Source: Patescibacteria group bacterium
GTDB lineage: Bacteria; Patescibacteriota; Patescibacteriia; Patescibacteriales; VMTK01
Assembly (NCBI GenBank): GCA_018896595.1
Contig: JAHIME010000008.1
Coordinates: forward strand, 1-13,569
Reading direction: 5' to 3'
Length of the DNA: 13,569 bases
Within the stretch, counting starts at the first letter, position 1. Each line of letters starts with the position of its first letter. The translations under genes and the position numbers were made by a program. Below the pieces are notes generated by a model. That model ran no database searches. It was not told the origin of the DNA and was given only the letters and a program-made list of their open reading frames with translations. Below, in pieces: positions 1 through 6,721 of the stretch.

Positions 1-48
1 GTTTTTTTTCATAGCGATTAGAGCCTCTTGGGTGTTTCTTCTTGACAT
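1..48 (-). CDS. Possible N-terminus of a protein running off the left edge
   Basis: Reading the minus strand from an ATG at 48-46 gives 16 stop-free codons (MSRRNTQEALIAMKKN) that leave the window at base 1. The frame is closed upstream by a stop at 72-70. There is no clear ribosome-binding site. The peptide is too short to place in a family. It could be chance, since the flanking AT-rich DNA has few stops in this frame, so confidence is low. Confidence 0.2.
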   Translation of the reverse strand, partial: MSRRNTQEALIAMKKN

Positions 49-183
49 ATGGTTGGCAAAAATTATTAGTTAAATAATCCTGCCACCAGTATACCTTAGA
101 ACGAAACCCCAAAGGTAACCCTAATTGCTGCAATTGTAACAAAAATAATAAAATATCTTATAAATAAACAGATTAACAAAAAA

Positions 184-203
184 TATGCTTATAAAATAGC
201 ATA
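184..203. promoter_or_regulatory. Short inverted repeat just upstream of the nuclease pseudogene
   Basis: TATGCT (184-189) and AGCATA (198-203) form a perfect 6 bp inverted repeat around the AT-rich centre TATAAAAT, ending 5 bases before the ATG at 209. The centre resembles a -10 element, so this may be a promoter core with an overlapping operator. No good -35 lies at the right distance. In such AT-rich DNA the repeat could also be accidental. Confidence 0.25.
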
Positions 204-208
204 ATTCT

Positions 209-1551
209 ATGCACATCACCGCCTCAAAACTATACAACTACATCCAATGCCCGCACCGTGTCTGGCGGGATATTTATGGTCCGCAGGAAGAAAAAATTAA
301 AGAAACTAATCCGTTTGTGCAGCTACTTTGGGATAGGGGCGTACAGCACGAGGAAACAGTAGTTGGCAAATTAGGCGAGTTTACTGATTTAAGCAAAATT
401 GATTTTAAAGACAGGTTTGAGCCAACTATTAAAGCAATGGAAGAAGGAAAAGAATTGATTTATCAAGGCATGTTAAAGCATGACGATTTAGTTGGGATTC
501 CTGATTTGTTGAAAAAACTGCCGGACGGCAATTATATTCCGATTGACATTAAAGCCGGCAAAGGATATGAAGGAGTAAGCGAAGACGACGAAGGCAAGCC
601 AAAGAAACACTACGCGGCCCAGCTGTGCTTTTATGTTGAACTGCTAAAACAAACGGGCTTTGCTAAAGAAAATAAAGGATTGATTATTGATATAGAGGAA
701 AACGAAGTTAAGTATAATTTAGATAAACGGATCGGCCCTAAAACTCCGCGGTCATGGTGGGAGTATTATGAAGAATTAAAAGAAGAAGTAAAAGAGATGT
801 AGTGGTTGCGGATTTAGGCATTAAAAAGGTCAAAGATTTTTGCAATATAAATATTGATGAAGTAATAGGATTAAAGGAGAGTAATGAAAAGTTTTTGGCA
901 GGTGTCGGCAGAAAAACTTTGGAGAAACAAATAATTAGAGCAAACATTCTTTCAAATATAAAAAAACCGATTATTCATAAAGCTATTGAACTGCCGGAAG
1001 TTTCTGTTGAGTTGTTTTTTGATATTGAAGCCGACCCTACGCAAAATTTAATTTATTTGCACGGCGTTTATGAAAGACGCGTGGGTAAAGAAAAATTTAT
1101 TTATTTTTTAGCCAAAGACAACACCGAAGAAGAAGAAAAGAGGGCTTGGCAGGAGTTTTGGGATTATATCAAAACATTGCCTAAAAATGATTATGCGGTA
1201 TATTATTATTCTCCTTATGAAAAAACCGCTTATAAAAAAATGCGAAAGTAGTATCCTGATGTGGTTTCCGAAGATGATCTGGAAAGTTTTTTTGATAATT
1301 CAAAAATGATTGATTTATATAACGTAGTATTTAAAAATACCGATTGGCCCCTTGCCAGCTATTCTATTAAGGATATTGCGGCTTATCTGGGCTTTAAGTG
1401 GAGAGATGAAACTCCTTCGGGCGCGTTGTCAATTCAATGGTATAATGAATATCTTAAAACAAATGACGAAAAAATAAAAAAAAGAATTTTAGACTACAAC
1501 GAAAACGACTGCAAAGCCACTATGATTTTAAAAGATTTTTTAGTAAAATAA
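209..1551 (+). pseudogene. Broken TM0106-family RecB-like nuclease with DEDD exonuclease domain
   Basis: Three consecutive open stretches (209-802, 802-1251, 1261-1551) together read as one protein of the TM0106-type RecB-like nuclease family, a Cas4/RecB-like PD-(D/E)XK domain followed by an RNase H-fold 3'-5' exonuclease domain. The N-terminal part starts MHITASKLYNYIQCPHRVW, with the first cluster cysteine, and carries GIPDLL and IPIDIKAGKG as active-site motifs with a following QLCFY segment. The second part has ELFFDIEADP (first acidic DxE motif) and the third ends with DYNENDC (last acidic motif). Three lesions are visible. Near 797-806 the frame changes, and the segment that in intact relatives carries the C-terminal cysteine cluster (CxxC and a further Cys) is missing. 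The stop TAG at 800-802 ends the first frame. An in-frame TAG at 1249-1251 then interrupts the second part, after which homology-like sequence resumes immediately (YPDVVSEDDLE). This is a decayed gene. The family assignment is from recognised motifs and the decay is directly visible. Confidence 0.85.
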
Positions 1552-1605
1552 AATACTAAATATTCTTCCGTTTAACCACAGTCTCCCGTTATGAAACTAT
1601 AATAG

Positions 1606-1713
1606 GCAGTAAACCGCCGCGGTCCCTGTCGGAAACTGCGACGGGCAGGAATGTTTGAAACAGACAAGAAGATTGATGAGAGAATTTTTGAGTTGTATGG
1701 GTTGGTGGAGTAG
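1606..1713 (+). pseudogene. 3' scrap resembling the C-terminus of a restriction-modification enzyme
   Basis: The frame open from 1606 to the TAG at 1711-1713 ends in FETDKKIDERIFELYGLVE. The pattern of an Asp/Lys-rich helix followed by ID-x-x-(V/I)-(Y/F)-ELYGL is what I know from the extreme C-terminus of many Type I/II restriction-modification methylase or specificity proteins. There is no plausible start or upstream domain, because a stop lies at 1603-1605, so this can only be a remnant. The resemblance covers about 20 residues and could be misleading. The ORF-like part overlaps a GC-rich hairpin (1624-1645). Confidence 0.4.
1624..1645. repeat. GC-rich hairpin, possible REP-like element or insertion scar
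   Basis: CCCTGTCG (1624-1631) and CGACGGG (1639-1645) pair with one bulged T around the loop GAAACTG. The surrounding 1613-1650 segment is conspicuously GC-rich compared with flanking DNA. It has no T-tract, so it is not a standard terminator for the upstream pseudogene. It looks like a dispersed palindromic element, but only one copy is visible here. Confidence 0.35.
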
Positions 1714-1763
1714 GTTGGGTTGTGAAAAATAATAAATAGTTTAATATTCAACAGAATAACTCT

Positions 1764-2612
1764 ATGGAAAAACAAATTATAAAATCGTTAACTAAAAATT
1801 TTGAATCTTATGCCAATAAGACGGAAAATGGCATAGAGTTTTGGTTTGCCCGTGATTTGCAGAATTTATTGGGCTATACAGATTGGCGGAATTTTTTAAA
1901 AGTAATTTCTAAAGCAAAAACAGCCTGTGAAATATCAGGAAATAAAGTAAATGATCATTTCGTTGACGCCAACAAAACGATAAAAATGCCTAAAAATGCG
2001 GAAAAAACAGTACTAGATATAATATTGACCAGATATGCTTGTTATTTAACCGCTCAAAACGGCGACTCATCTAAGGAAGAAGTAGCTTTCGCGCAAACAT
2101 ATTTTGCCGTGCAGACAAGAAGATTCGAAATAATTGAGAAAAAACTTCAAGAATTTGAAAGACTACAAGCCAGGCAAAAATTAACTGAAACAGAAAAAAC
2201 ATTATCTGGTGTTATTTTTCAACAAACTGGCAGCGACAAAAATTTTGGTTTGATTAGGAGTAAAGGCGACAAAGCTTTGTTTGGTTATACCACGCAAGAA
2301 ATAAAAAATCGTCTTGGCGTACCTGATAATCGGGCTTTGGCCGACTTCCAGCCGACGATTATATTAAAAGCCAAAGACTTCGCAACTGAAATTACAATTT
2401 TTAACACTAAAGAAAAAGGGCTAAATACCGAACAGCATATTTCCGAGGAACATATTACAAACAATAGAAGTGTCAGAAAGACACTCATTGAAAGAGGTAT
2501 TTATCCCGAAAAGTTGCCAGCCGAAGAAGATATTAAAAAAGTGGGAAGAAAATTAAAATCTGAAGAAAAGAAAAGTTTAAAAAATTTAGATAAAGACAAG
2601 ATAGATAAATAA
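1764..2612 (+). CDS. dinD: DNA damage-inducible protein D (DinD), BRO-N domain
   Basis: This 282-residue protein matches the DinD family in length (the E. coli protein is about 274 residues) and layout. Residues about 20-110 form a BRO-family N-terminal domain (EFWFARDLQNLLGYTDWRNF, with the later ILTRYACYLTAQNGD segment). A charged helix and the family-typical GFTTQEIK-like segment (here ALFGYTTQEIKNRLGV) follow, then LADFQPTIILKAKDFATEIT and the LIERGI..PE.LPAEEDIKK end. In E. coli DinD is an SOS-induced protein that affects RecA filaments. No LexA-type box is visible upstream, so SOS control is not shown here. The ATG at 1764 has no Shine-Dalgarno site. A weak promoter-like TTGTGA/AATATT pair lies in the AT-rich leader. 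The gene sits between pseudogenes and gene scraps, which suggests an accessory locus. The tail from about residue 258 is Lys-rich. Confidence 0.88.
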   Translation: MEKQIIKSLTKNFESYANKTENGIEFWFARDLQNLLGYTDWRNFLKVISKAKTACEISGNKVNDHFVDANKTIKMPKNAEKTVLDIILTRYACYLTAQNGDSSKEEVAFAQTYFAVQTRRFEIIEKKLQEFERLQARQKLTETEKTLSGVIFQQTGSDKNFGLIRSKGDKALFGYTTQEIKNRLGVPDNRALADFQPTIILKAKDFATEITIFNTKEKGLNTEQHISEEHITNNRSVRKTLIERGIYPEKLPAEEDIKKVGRKLKSEEKKSLKNLDKDKIDK

Positions 2613-2816
2613 TTTATAAAATTCAACGAACAATACATAGTAGAAAATTTATGAAAAATATTTTAGTTAAAGGCTCGGGCGATATCACTGACAGCCAACA
2701 ATTCTTTGATTTTGTCGTTGAAAAAGCGCGGAATAATTATGTGGTCATAATTTGCGGAGCCGGAACAAAAATAAGCGATGCTCTTAAAAAATATATATTC
2801 ACAAAAATAGAAAAAC

Positions 2817-2842
2817 AAAAATCGCCATTTCAGGCGGTTTTT
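2817..2842 (+). terminator. Rho-independent terminator upstream of the galT-like gene
   Basis: AAAAATCGCC (2817-2826) pairs with GGCGGTTTTT (2833-2842) over ten positions, one of them a G-U pair, around a 6-base loop ATTTCA. The 3' arm ends in a run of five T, followed by GTTTT. It lies inside the reading frame of the truncated kinase-like gene. It would end transcription from dinD just before the galT promoter. Confidence 0.8.
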
Positions 2843-2848
2843 GTTTTA

Positions 2849-2857
2849 TGCTATAAT
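2849..2857 (+). promoter_or_regulatory. Extended -10 promoter of the galT-like gene
   Basis: TGCTATAAT (2849-2857) is a perfect extended -10 element (TGn plus TATAAT). The expected -35 position (2829-2834, TTCAGG) is poor, which is common for extended -10 promoters. The transcript would start near 2864, leaving a leader of about 23 bases before the ATG at 2887. The identical TATGCTATAAT string occurs on the minus strand before rnhB. Confidence 0.65.
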
Positions 2858-2886
2858 GAAATTAGCTGATTAACTAAACTAAATTT

Positions 2887-3831
2887 ATGGCTCCAATTCC
2901 TAAAAACTCGGAAATTCGCAAATCCTATTTATTGAATAAGTATGTTATCATCACGCCGGGCCGGCTGGCGCGGCCGCGCGATATCAAGGAGCAGACGATT
3001 ATCAAGCGGACCAAGCCCTGCCCGTTTTGTTTGGAAAATATCGCTCAAAATAAAATTTTGGATAAAATTCCGGCCCCGGGCGGAAAATCAGACAAAACAT
3101 GGCAGGTGCTATGCCTGAAAAATATTTATCCGGCAGTGACTTTAGACAATGAAAAAGCTTTTGGCGCGCAGGAAGTTATCATAGAAACACCCGACCATGC
3201 CAAAGAACTGGCCGAACTCCCCGAAGAGCACATTGAACAGGTTTTAAAAATGTTTGCCCGGCGCACGGAAGAATTGTCAAAAAATAAAAAAATTGACTAT
3301 ATTTTATGCTTTAAAAACCAGGGGTCAAAAGCCGGCGCTTCAATGGTGCATGCCCATTCGCAAATTTTCGCCACGCAAATCCTGCCGCCTGAAGTCCACG
3401 AAGAACTGGGCTTGGCGCAAAATTATAAAATTCAAAACGGAGTCTGCGCTTATTGCGATATGATAAAAAAGGAAATGAAAAGCGAGCGTAAAATCTTTGA
3501 AGATAAGTTTATAGCCGCTTTCGCGCCCTACGCCAGCGAATATCATTATGAGGCCTGGATTTTTACCAAGAGGCATCTGGATAATATTGTTAAATTAAAC
3601 AGCGATGAATTCAAGTCTTTCGCCCGCGCTTTGAAAAAAATCCTGCTTAAACTGCGCGCGCTTGATCTGGCTTTCAATTTCTTCATGCACCAAGTCATTT
3701 CCAATCGAGACCAGCATTTCTATTTAAAAATCCAGCCCCGTGACAGTATTTGGGCCGGAGTTGAACTGGGCTCGGGACTAGTTATTAATTCGGTTCCTCC
3801 CGAAACCGCGGCAAAGTATTACAGGGAATAA
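2887..3831 (+). CDS. galT: Galactose-1-phosphate uridylyltransferase-like (HIT superfamily) protein
   Basis: This 314-residue protein has the two-lobed GalT fold. A zinc CxxC (CPFC, residues 45-48) near the N-terminus is followed by the nucleotidyl-transfer motif HAHSQ at 155-159, equivalent to the HPHGQ of E. coli GalT, with His157 as the expected nucleophile. A second CxxC (CAYC) lies near residue 190. The C-terminal lobe has the FEDKFIAAFAPYASEYHYEAWIFTKRH-type segment and an HFYLKIQPR motif ending in AGVELGSGLVINSVPPE. This layout is closer to the GalT/ADP-glucose phosphorylase (At5g18200-like, DUF4931) branch than to E. coli GalT. Substrate could therefore be galactose-1-P/UDP-glucose or another hexose-1-phosphate nucleotide. 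It is cytoplasmic. It has no Shine-Dalgarno site and depends on its own extended -10 promoter. It is somewhat richer in G+C than the genes to its left. It converges on the next gene with only 5 bp between stops. Confidence 0.85.
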   Translation: MAPIPKNSEIRKSYLLNKYVIITPGRLARPRDIKEQTIIKRTKPCPFCLENIAQNKILDKIPAPGGKSDKTWQVLCLKNIYPAVTLDNEKAFGAQEVIIETPDHAKELAELPEEHIEQVLKMFARRTEELSKNKKIDYILCFKNQGSKAGASMVHAHSQIFATQILPPEVHEELGLAQNYKIQNGVCAYCDMIKKEMKSERKIFEDKFIAAFAPYASEYHYEAWIFTKRHLDNIVKLNSDEFKSFARALKKILLKLRALDLAFNFFMHQVISNRDQHFYLKIQPRDSIWAGVELGSGLVINSVPPETAAKYYRE

Positions 3832-3836
3832 AAAAA

Positions 3837-5057
3837 CTACCCGAACATCAGCCAGCCCGGTTTGAATAAAAGCAAAATACCTATAATCAGCATAATAATG
3901 CCGCCGATAAGGCCTGACCAGCGGGTATAGCGGGAGCTTATCGCTTTCATTTCCAATGTCGCCATGGCAATAATAAAAACAAACATATCATCCAGCATGA
4001 AAATAAAAATATACAGCAGCAAATAGCCGTAATACTGCCATGCGGGCAAATGCGCCAAAGCTAAAATTTGCGTATAGACAGCCGGCAGTCCGGCAGAGCA
4101 AACCAGCTCAACCAAGTTTACCGCGCAAGCCAAAATAATTATGCCCAAAAAAGCCAGCCAAAATGTTTTTGTTTGAATAACAGCCCTTATTTTTTCAAAT
4201 ATCAGTTTTCTTTTTTCGCCGCCGGCAACCGGACAGCCCTTGCGATTAAGCCACCAGTCCCTTAAATGAAACCCGCCGCTGACTAAAGCAACAATGCCTA
4301 TGGAAATTCTTATCCAAAAAACAAAACCTAAAAACAAGAATAAATTCAGCCAGGCGGATAAAAATAAAAAGTAAACCGCTCCGGAAGCGATTATAAAAAC
4401 CGAGCCCAAAATCCACATTTTTTTTCTGTCTGCCATGCCCAAAAGCAAGCTGATTAAAAATAAAAGCACCCACATGGCGCATGGATTAAATCCATCAACG
4501 GCGCTTATTGCAATTGTTAAAACAGGCAATGACAAATTTTTAATTTCCGTTTCGCCTAAAAGCGGCAAATTTATTTTATCCGGCAATTCTTTTTTCCCAT
4601 AGCAATTCCCGTAGCAGTTCCCGTCGCAGTCCCCTGCATGTCCTTGCTTGTCTTGCTGATTTTTTAAAACCGGCTCCACGACATCCTCGCAGCCATTAAT
4701 TAAATAATCTTCAACAGCCGCTTTTATCTGTCTGCCGGTCGTTTCAGCGCTGTAAAAACCGACAAAAGTTTTATCGCCGATTATTAATAAAGGCACGCCG
4801 CTTACATCCAGCCCTAATTCGCGGCCGAGCGTGGCTAAAAATTGGGCGTTATCGCGGTTATTCCATACTTCATACCTGTTGATTTTAATGTCTTTGTATT
4901 CTTTCTCCAACGCATTTAAAATTTTTTCCTCGTTGGCGCAATGCGGACAGCCGTCGCCGTAAAAAAAATACAAATTTACTTTATCTTGAGCAAGCGCGGG
5001 CCTTAAAAAACAAAAAAATAATATAATCGGCAAAACTATTTTTAATAATTTAGTCAT
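3837..5057 (-). CDS. Secreted thioredoxin domain fused to DsbD/CcdA-like membrane domain
   Basis: The 406-residue product starts with a signal peptide (residues 1-23, ...RPALA|Q) followed by a thioredoxin-fold domain with the redox motif CPHC at 37-40 and cis-proline VP at 88-89. A linker (about 122-160) is unusually Cys-rich (GDCDGNCYGNCYGKK). The C-terminal half has about six membrane segments of the CcdA/DsbD beta type, with the paired membrane cysteines Cys193 (FNPCAMW) and Cys320 (LVELVCSAGLP). The expected role is moving reducing equivalents across the membrane to an extracytoplasmic thioredoxin domain, and a cytoplasmic thioredoxin system such as the TrxB in this window could feed it. 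I chose the ATG at 5057 over an in-frame ATG at 5117. The 5057 start places the signal peptide at the N-terminus and lies about 20 bases after a TATAAT box, whereas the upstream ATG precedes that box. It ends in TAG. Confidence 0.88.
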   Translation of the reverse strand: MTKLLKIVLPIILFFCFLRPALAQDKVNLYFFYGDGCPHCANEEKILNALEKEYKDIKINRYEVWNNRDNAQFLATLGRELGLDVSGVPLLIIGDKTFVGFYSAETTGRQIKAAVEDYLINGCEDVVEPVLKNQQDKQGHAGDCDGNCYGNCYGKKELPDKINLPLLGETEIKNLSLPVLTIAISAVDGFNPCAMWVLLFLISLLLGMADRKKMWILGSVFIIASGAVYFLFLSAWLNLFLFLGFVFWIRISIGIVALVSGGFHLRDWWLNRKGCPVAGGEKRKLIFEKIRAVIQTKTFWLAFLGIIILACAVNLVELVCSAGLPAVYTQILALAHLPAWQYYGYLLLYIFIFMLDDMFVFIIAMATLEMKAISSRYTRWSGLIGGIIMLIIGILLLFKPGWLMFG

Positions 5058-5084
5058 AATGATAAATAGAAATAAACTGCTATT

Positions 5085-5090
5085 ATTATA
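5085..5090 (-). promoter_or_regulatory. -10 element of the thioredoxin-DsbD gene
   Basis: On the minus strand 5090-5085 reads TATAAT. It lies in an AT-rich stretch with no convincing -35, and transcription would start near 5078, about 20 bases before the ATG at 5057. This supports the shorter start codon. Confidence is limited because the whole leader is nearly pure A/T. Confidence 0.4.
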
Positions 5091-5125
5091 ATAACATTTA
5101 TTATTATGTTTTTGCAATATTTTTT

Positions 5126-5212
5126 AACTCCACCCCAACCCTCCTCTTATACAAGAGGAGGGAATTATATTTCATCCCCTCCTCTAAGATTAGGGGGGGC
5201 AAGGGAGGAGTT
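5126..5212. repeat. MITE/REP-like paired-hairpin repeat, copy A
   Basis: This is an 87 bp element with inverted ends (AACTCC...GGAGTT). The first half contains a perfect 10 bp hairpin, CCCTCCTCTT (5139-5148) with AAGAGGAGGG (5153-5162) around ATAC. The second half holds CCCCTCCTCTAAGATTAGGGGGGG, which is the hairpin of the right-end copies with a few bases lost from one arm. The same two hairpins with the same flanks (TTGGGGTGGAGTT and AACTCCTCCCTTG) recur from 13382 to the window end, on the opposite strand relative to this copy. No coding potential is apparent. It separates the thioredoxin-DsbD gene from the surface-protein gene. Confidence 0.8.
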
Positions 5213-5215
5213 GAA

Positions 5216-5257
5216 ATAATAAAACTCCATAACCATTATGGCAAGGAGTTTTATTAT
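5216..5257 (-). terminator. Terminator of the Ig-like surface-protein gene
   Basis: ATAATAAAACTCC (5216-5228) and GGAGTTTTATTAT (5245-5257) form a perfect 13 bp inverted repeat whose loop itself contains CCATAA/TTATGG. Read on the minus strand, the stem ends in TTTTATTATTTC. It lies about 60 bases after the stop of the gene at 5318-6517. The A/T-rich arms make it nearly symmetrical, so it may work in both directions. Confidence 0.65.
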
Positions 5258-5317
5258 ATAAAGAAGGGCCTTCCTGGACTGTATTATTAAACTATATAAA
5301 TTAATTTCAATATTTAA

Positions 5318-6517
5318 TTAAATTAGCGGCGGCTGTTCCTGGGGCGGAAATAGGTTGTCTTTGTTTTCATCTTTTGCTTTTTCTTCAATATCGGCTATCG
5401 GCTTGTTTGTTTTATCTTCTTCATTTTCGGCCTGCTTGCGCTTTTCTTTAATCAGCTCCCGATTCACCCAAAATATCCAACCCGCCACGGCAAGCAGGAA
5501 AACAATAAATATAATCAAATTAAGATTCAGCTTGCTTTGCTTTTCTTTGTCCTCGTTAATCAAGCCTTCTTTCGGCTTTTCTTTTTCAATGCCTTCCGCG
5601 ATTATTTTCTGAATTTCTTCATCGGCTATCTTTCCTTCAGCTTCAGTTTTCTCTTCGCCTGAAACAACTTCGGTCTCCCGGGCGGTTTCTTCCTCTTCAA
5701 GTTCTTCCACTTTAATTTCTTTTGCCGCGGCTTCCTGTGGAGAAATAACTACAGCCGGCTCTTCCTGTTCGCTTTCCGGCTCTTTAATTTCCGGCGCGGC
5801 TTCCCGTCCTTCTGCCCGGGCAACTTGCGGGGCAACCGGCTGCTTAACGGCAAAATAAACGATATTTGACCATCTGCTTTCTTTTCCGCGATTATCTATT
5901 GCCACAGCATACACCAAATGCCCGCCTCCTGTCAAGGGTAAATACGGCGAATAAGCGAAATTAGCCGCGCCTGACTGATGGTTTGTTATTGTAAACTGGC
6001 CGTCTAATTTATTGTCAATAAAAATTTTAATCAAACTGTCATTTTTGGCCAACCCTGCGATAAAAGGGCGATTATACGATGTATTGCTATTAATAACCGG
6101 AGTAAATATTGTCGGCGCCGGCATTGGCTTTTCAATTTTAAAACTTAAAACATTGGAAATTCCGCTTTTTCCGCTCGCTTCGTCTTCCGCTACGGCCCAA
6201 GCCGCGTGCCGCCCCTCGCTTAAATTTAAAAACGGCTGGTAAGCGAAGTTAGCCGTGCCGCTATCGTGCGTTAAAATATCAGTCTTGCCGTTATAAACGC
6301 CGTCAATGTAAACTCGGACAAATGTTCCGTTGATCGTAAGACCCTTTATCAAGGGCTTCAGCTTGCCGGTTACAGTATTTTCATCCGGCTCAATCATGGT
6401 GGGAGCCGGCATTGCCGGGGCGCTTACGCCGTCAGCCTGAACTTCGCGGCAACCCGCGAACAATAAACCAATGAAAAAAATAAATAAATAAATTAAAGCT
6501 TTCGCGTATTTGGCCAT
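5318..6517 (-). CDS. Surface protein with two Ig-like repeats, acidic stalk and C-terminal anchor
   Basis: The roughly 399-residue protein begins with a hydrophobic leader ending FAGC at residues 20-23. This resembles a lipobox with Phe at -3, so it is either a lipoprotein or an ordinary signal peptide. Two ~90-residue repeats follow, each with the order P-(A)PT.. (I/V)..P, G..(K/N).(S/T)(L/F)(V/I)(R/K)(V/I)(Y/F)ID, SG.ANFAY.P and H..(W/Y)AVA.D..G..S..SN. They look like bacterial Ig-like beta-sandwich domains. A Glu/Lys-rich low-complexity stalk (about 215-325), one membrane helix (about 330-352) and an acidic hydrophilic tail complete it. It probably acts outside the cell. Function is unknown. 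The start is uncertain. An AGGAGG (6539-6534) lies 16 bases before the ATG at 6517 but only 1 base before an in-frame GTG at 6532. I prefer 6517 because it gives a standard leader (MAKYAKALIYLFIF). Confidence 0.75.
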   Translation of the reverse strand: MAKYAKALIYLFIFFIGLLFAGCREVQADGVSAPAMPAPTMIEPDENTVTGKLKPLIKGLTINGTFVRVYIDGVYNGKTDILTHDSGTANFAYQPFLNLSEGRHAAWAVAEDEASGKSGISNVLSFKIEKPMPAPTIFTPVINSNTSYNRPFIAGLAKNDSLIKIFIDNKLDGQFTITNHQSGAANFAYSPYLPLTGGGHLVYAVAIDNRGKESRWSNIVYFAVKQPVAPQVARAEGREAAPEIKEPESEQEEPAVVISPQEAAAKEIKVEELEEEETARETEVVSGEEKTEAEGKIADEEIQKIIAEGIEKEKPKEGLINEDKEKQSKLNLNLIIFIVFLLAVAGWIFWVNRELIKEKRKQAENEEDKTNKPIADIEEKAKDENKDNLFPPQEQPPLI

Positions 6518-6558
6518 AATACTATGCCGCACCCCTCCTAATACGATAAATTATTCAC

Positions 6559-6613
6559 ATCAGGGTTGATGGGTGTATTTTAGGCGTACCCAATCTACCT
6601 CGTCAACCCTGAT
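6559..6613. repeat. Nested inverted repeat in the leader of the surface-protein gene
   Basis: ATCAGGGTTGA (6559-6569) and TCAACCCTGAT (6603-6613) are a perfect 11 bp inverted repeat. An inner TGGGT/ACCCA pair (6570-6574 with 6588-6592) continues one side, leaving a 10-base bulge. It lies 20 bases upstream of the AGGAGG of the minus-strand gene and downstream of a weak TATAAC -10-like hexamer (6630-6625), so the transcript could begin with this structure. It may be an operator, an RNA leader element or a small palindromic repeat. There is no T-tract, so it is not a terminator. Confidence 0.6.
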
Positions 6614-6630
6614 ATGCAATCCTTGTTATA

Positions 6631-6669
6631 GGAAAAGAAAAAAATAAAATACCATTTTAATGGTATTTT
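6631..6669 (-). terminator. Terminator of the methyltransferase-membrane protein-yraN operon
   Basis: AAAATACCATT (6646-6656) and AATGGTATTTT (6659-6669) form a perfect 11 bp stem with a TT centre. Read on the minus strand the stem is followed by ATTTTTTTCTTTT (to 6632), a strong T-tract. It lies about 120 bases after the yraN stop. The stem has little G+C, but the tract makes termination likely. Confidence 0.7.
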
Positions 6670-6721
6670 CAGTTTAGCTTATATAAAATTATTCGGTCAA
6701 GTGTATGGACAGTTGACAATC

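Larger units (their letters stand above)
2651..2869 (+). pseudogene. Truncated amino-acid-kinase-like gene
   Basis: The first ~50 codons read MKNILVKGSGD...FVVEKARNNYVVIICGAGTKISDALKK. This is the N-terminal strand-Gly motif and Gly-rich GAGTK loop seen in amino-acid-kinase-fold proteins (carbamate/UMP/aspartate kinase superfamily), which are normally 200 residues or more. The frame stops after 72 codons. The last 20 or so codons are encoded by a rho-independent terminator stem (2817-2842) and by the promoter of the next gene, so the C-terminal tail is not a conserved protein. I read this as a 3'-truncated gene fused to downstream non-coding DNA. It could still be translated as a short product. 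The family guess is moderate and the truncation argument is stronger. Confidence 0.5.

Noticed and set aside
5058..5117. Upstream ATG (5117) as start of the thioredoxin-DsbD gene
   Set aside because: It would add a polar Asn/Tyr-rich stretch before the signal peptide and lies upstream of the TATAAT at 5090-5085.
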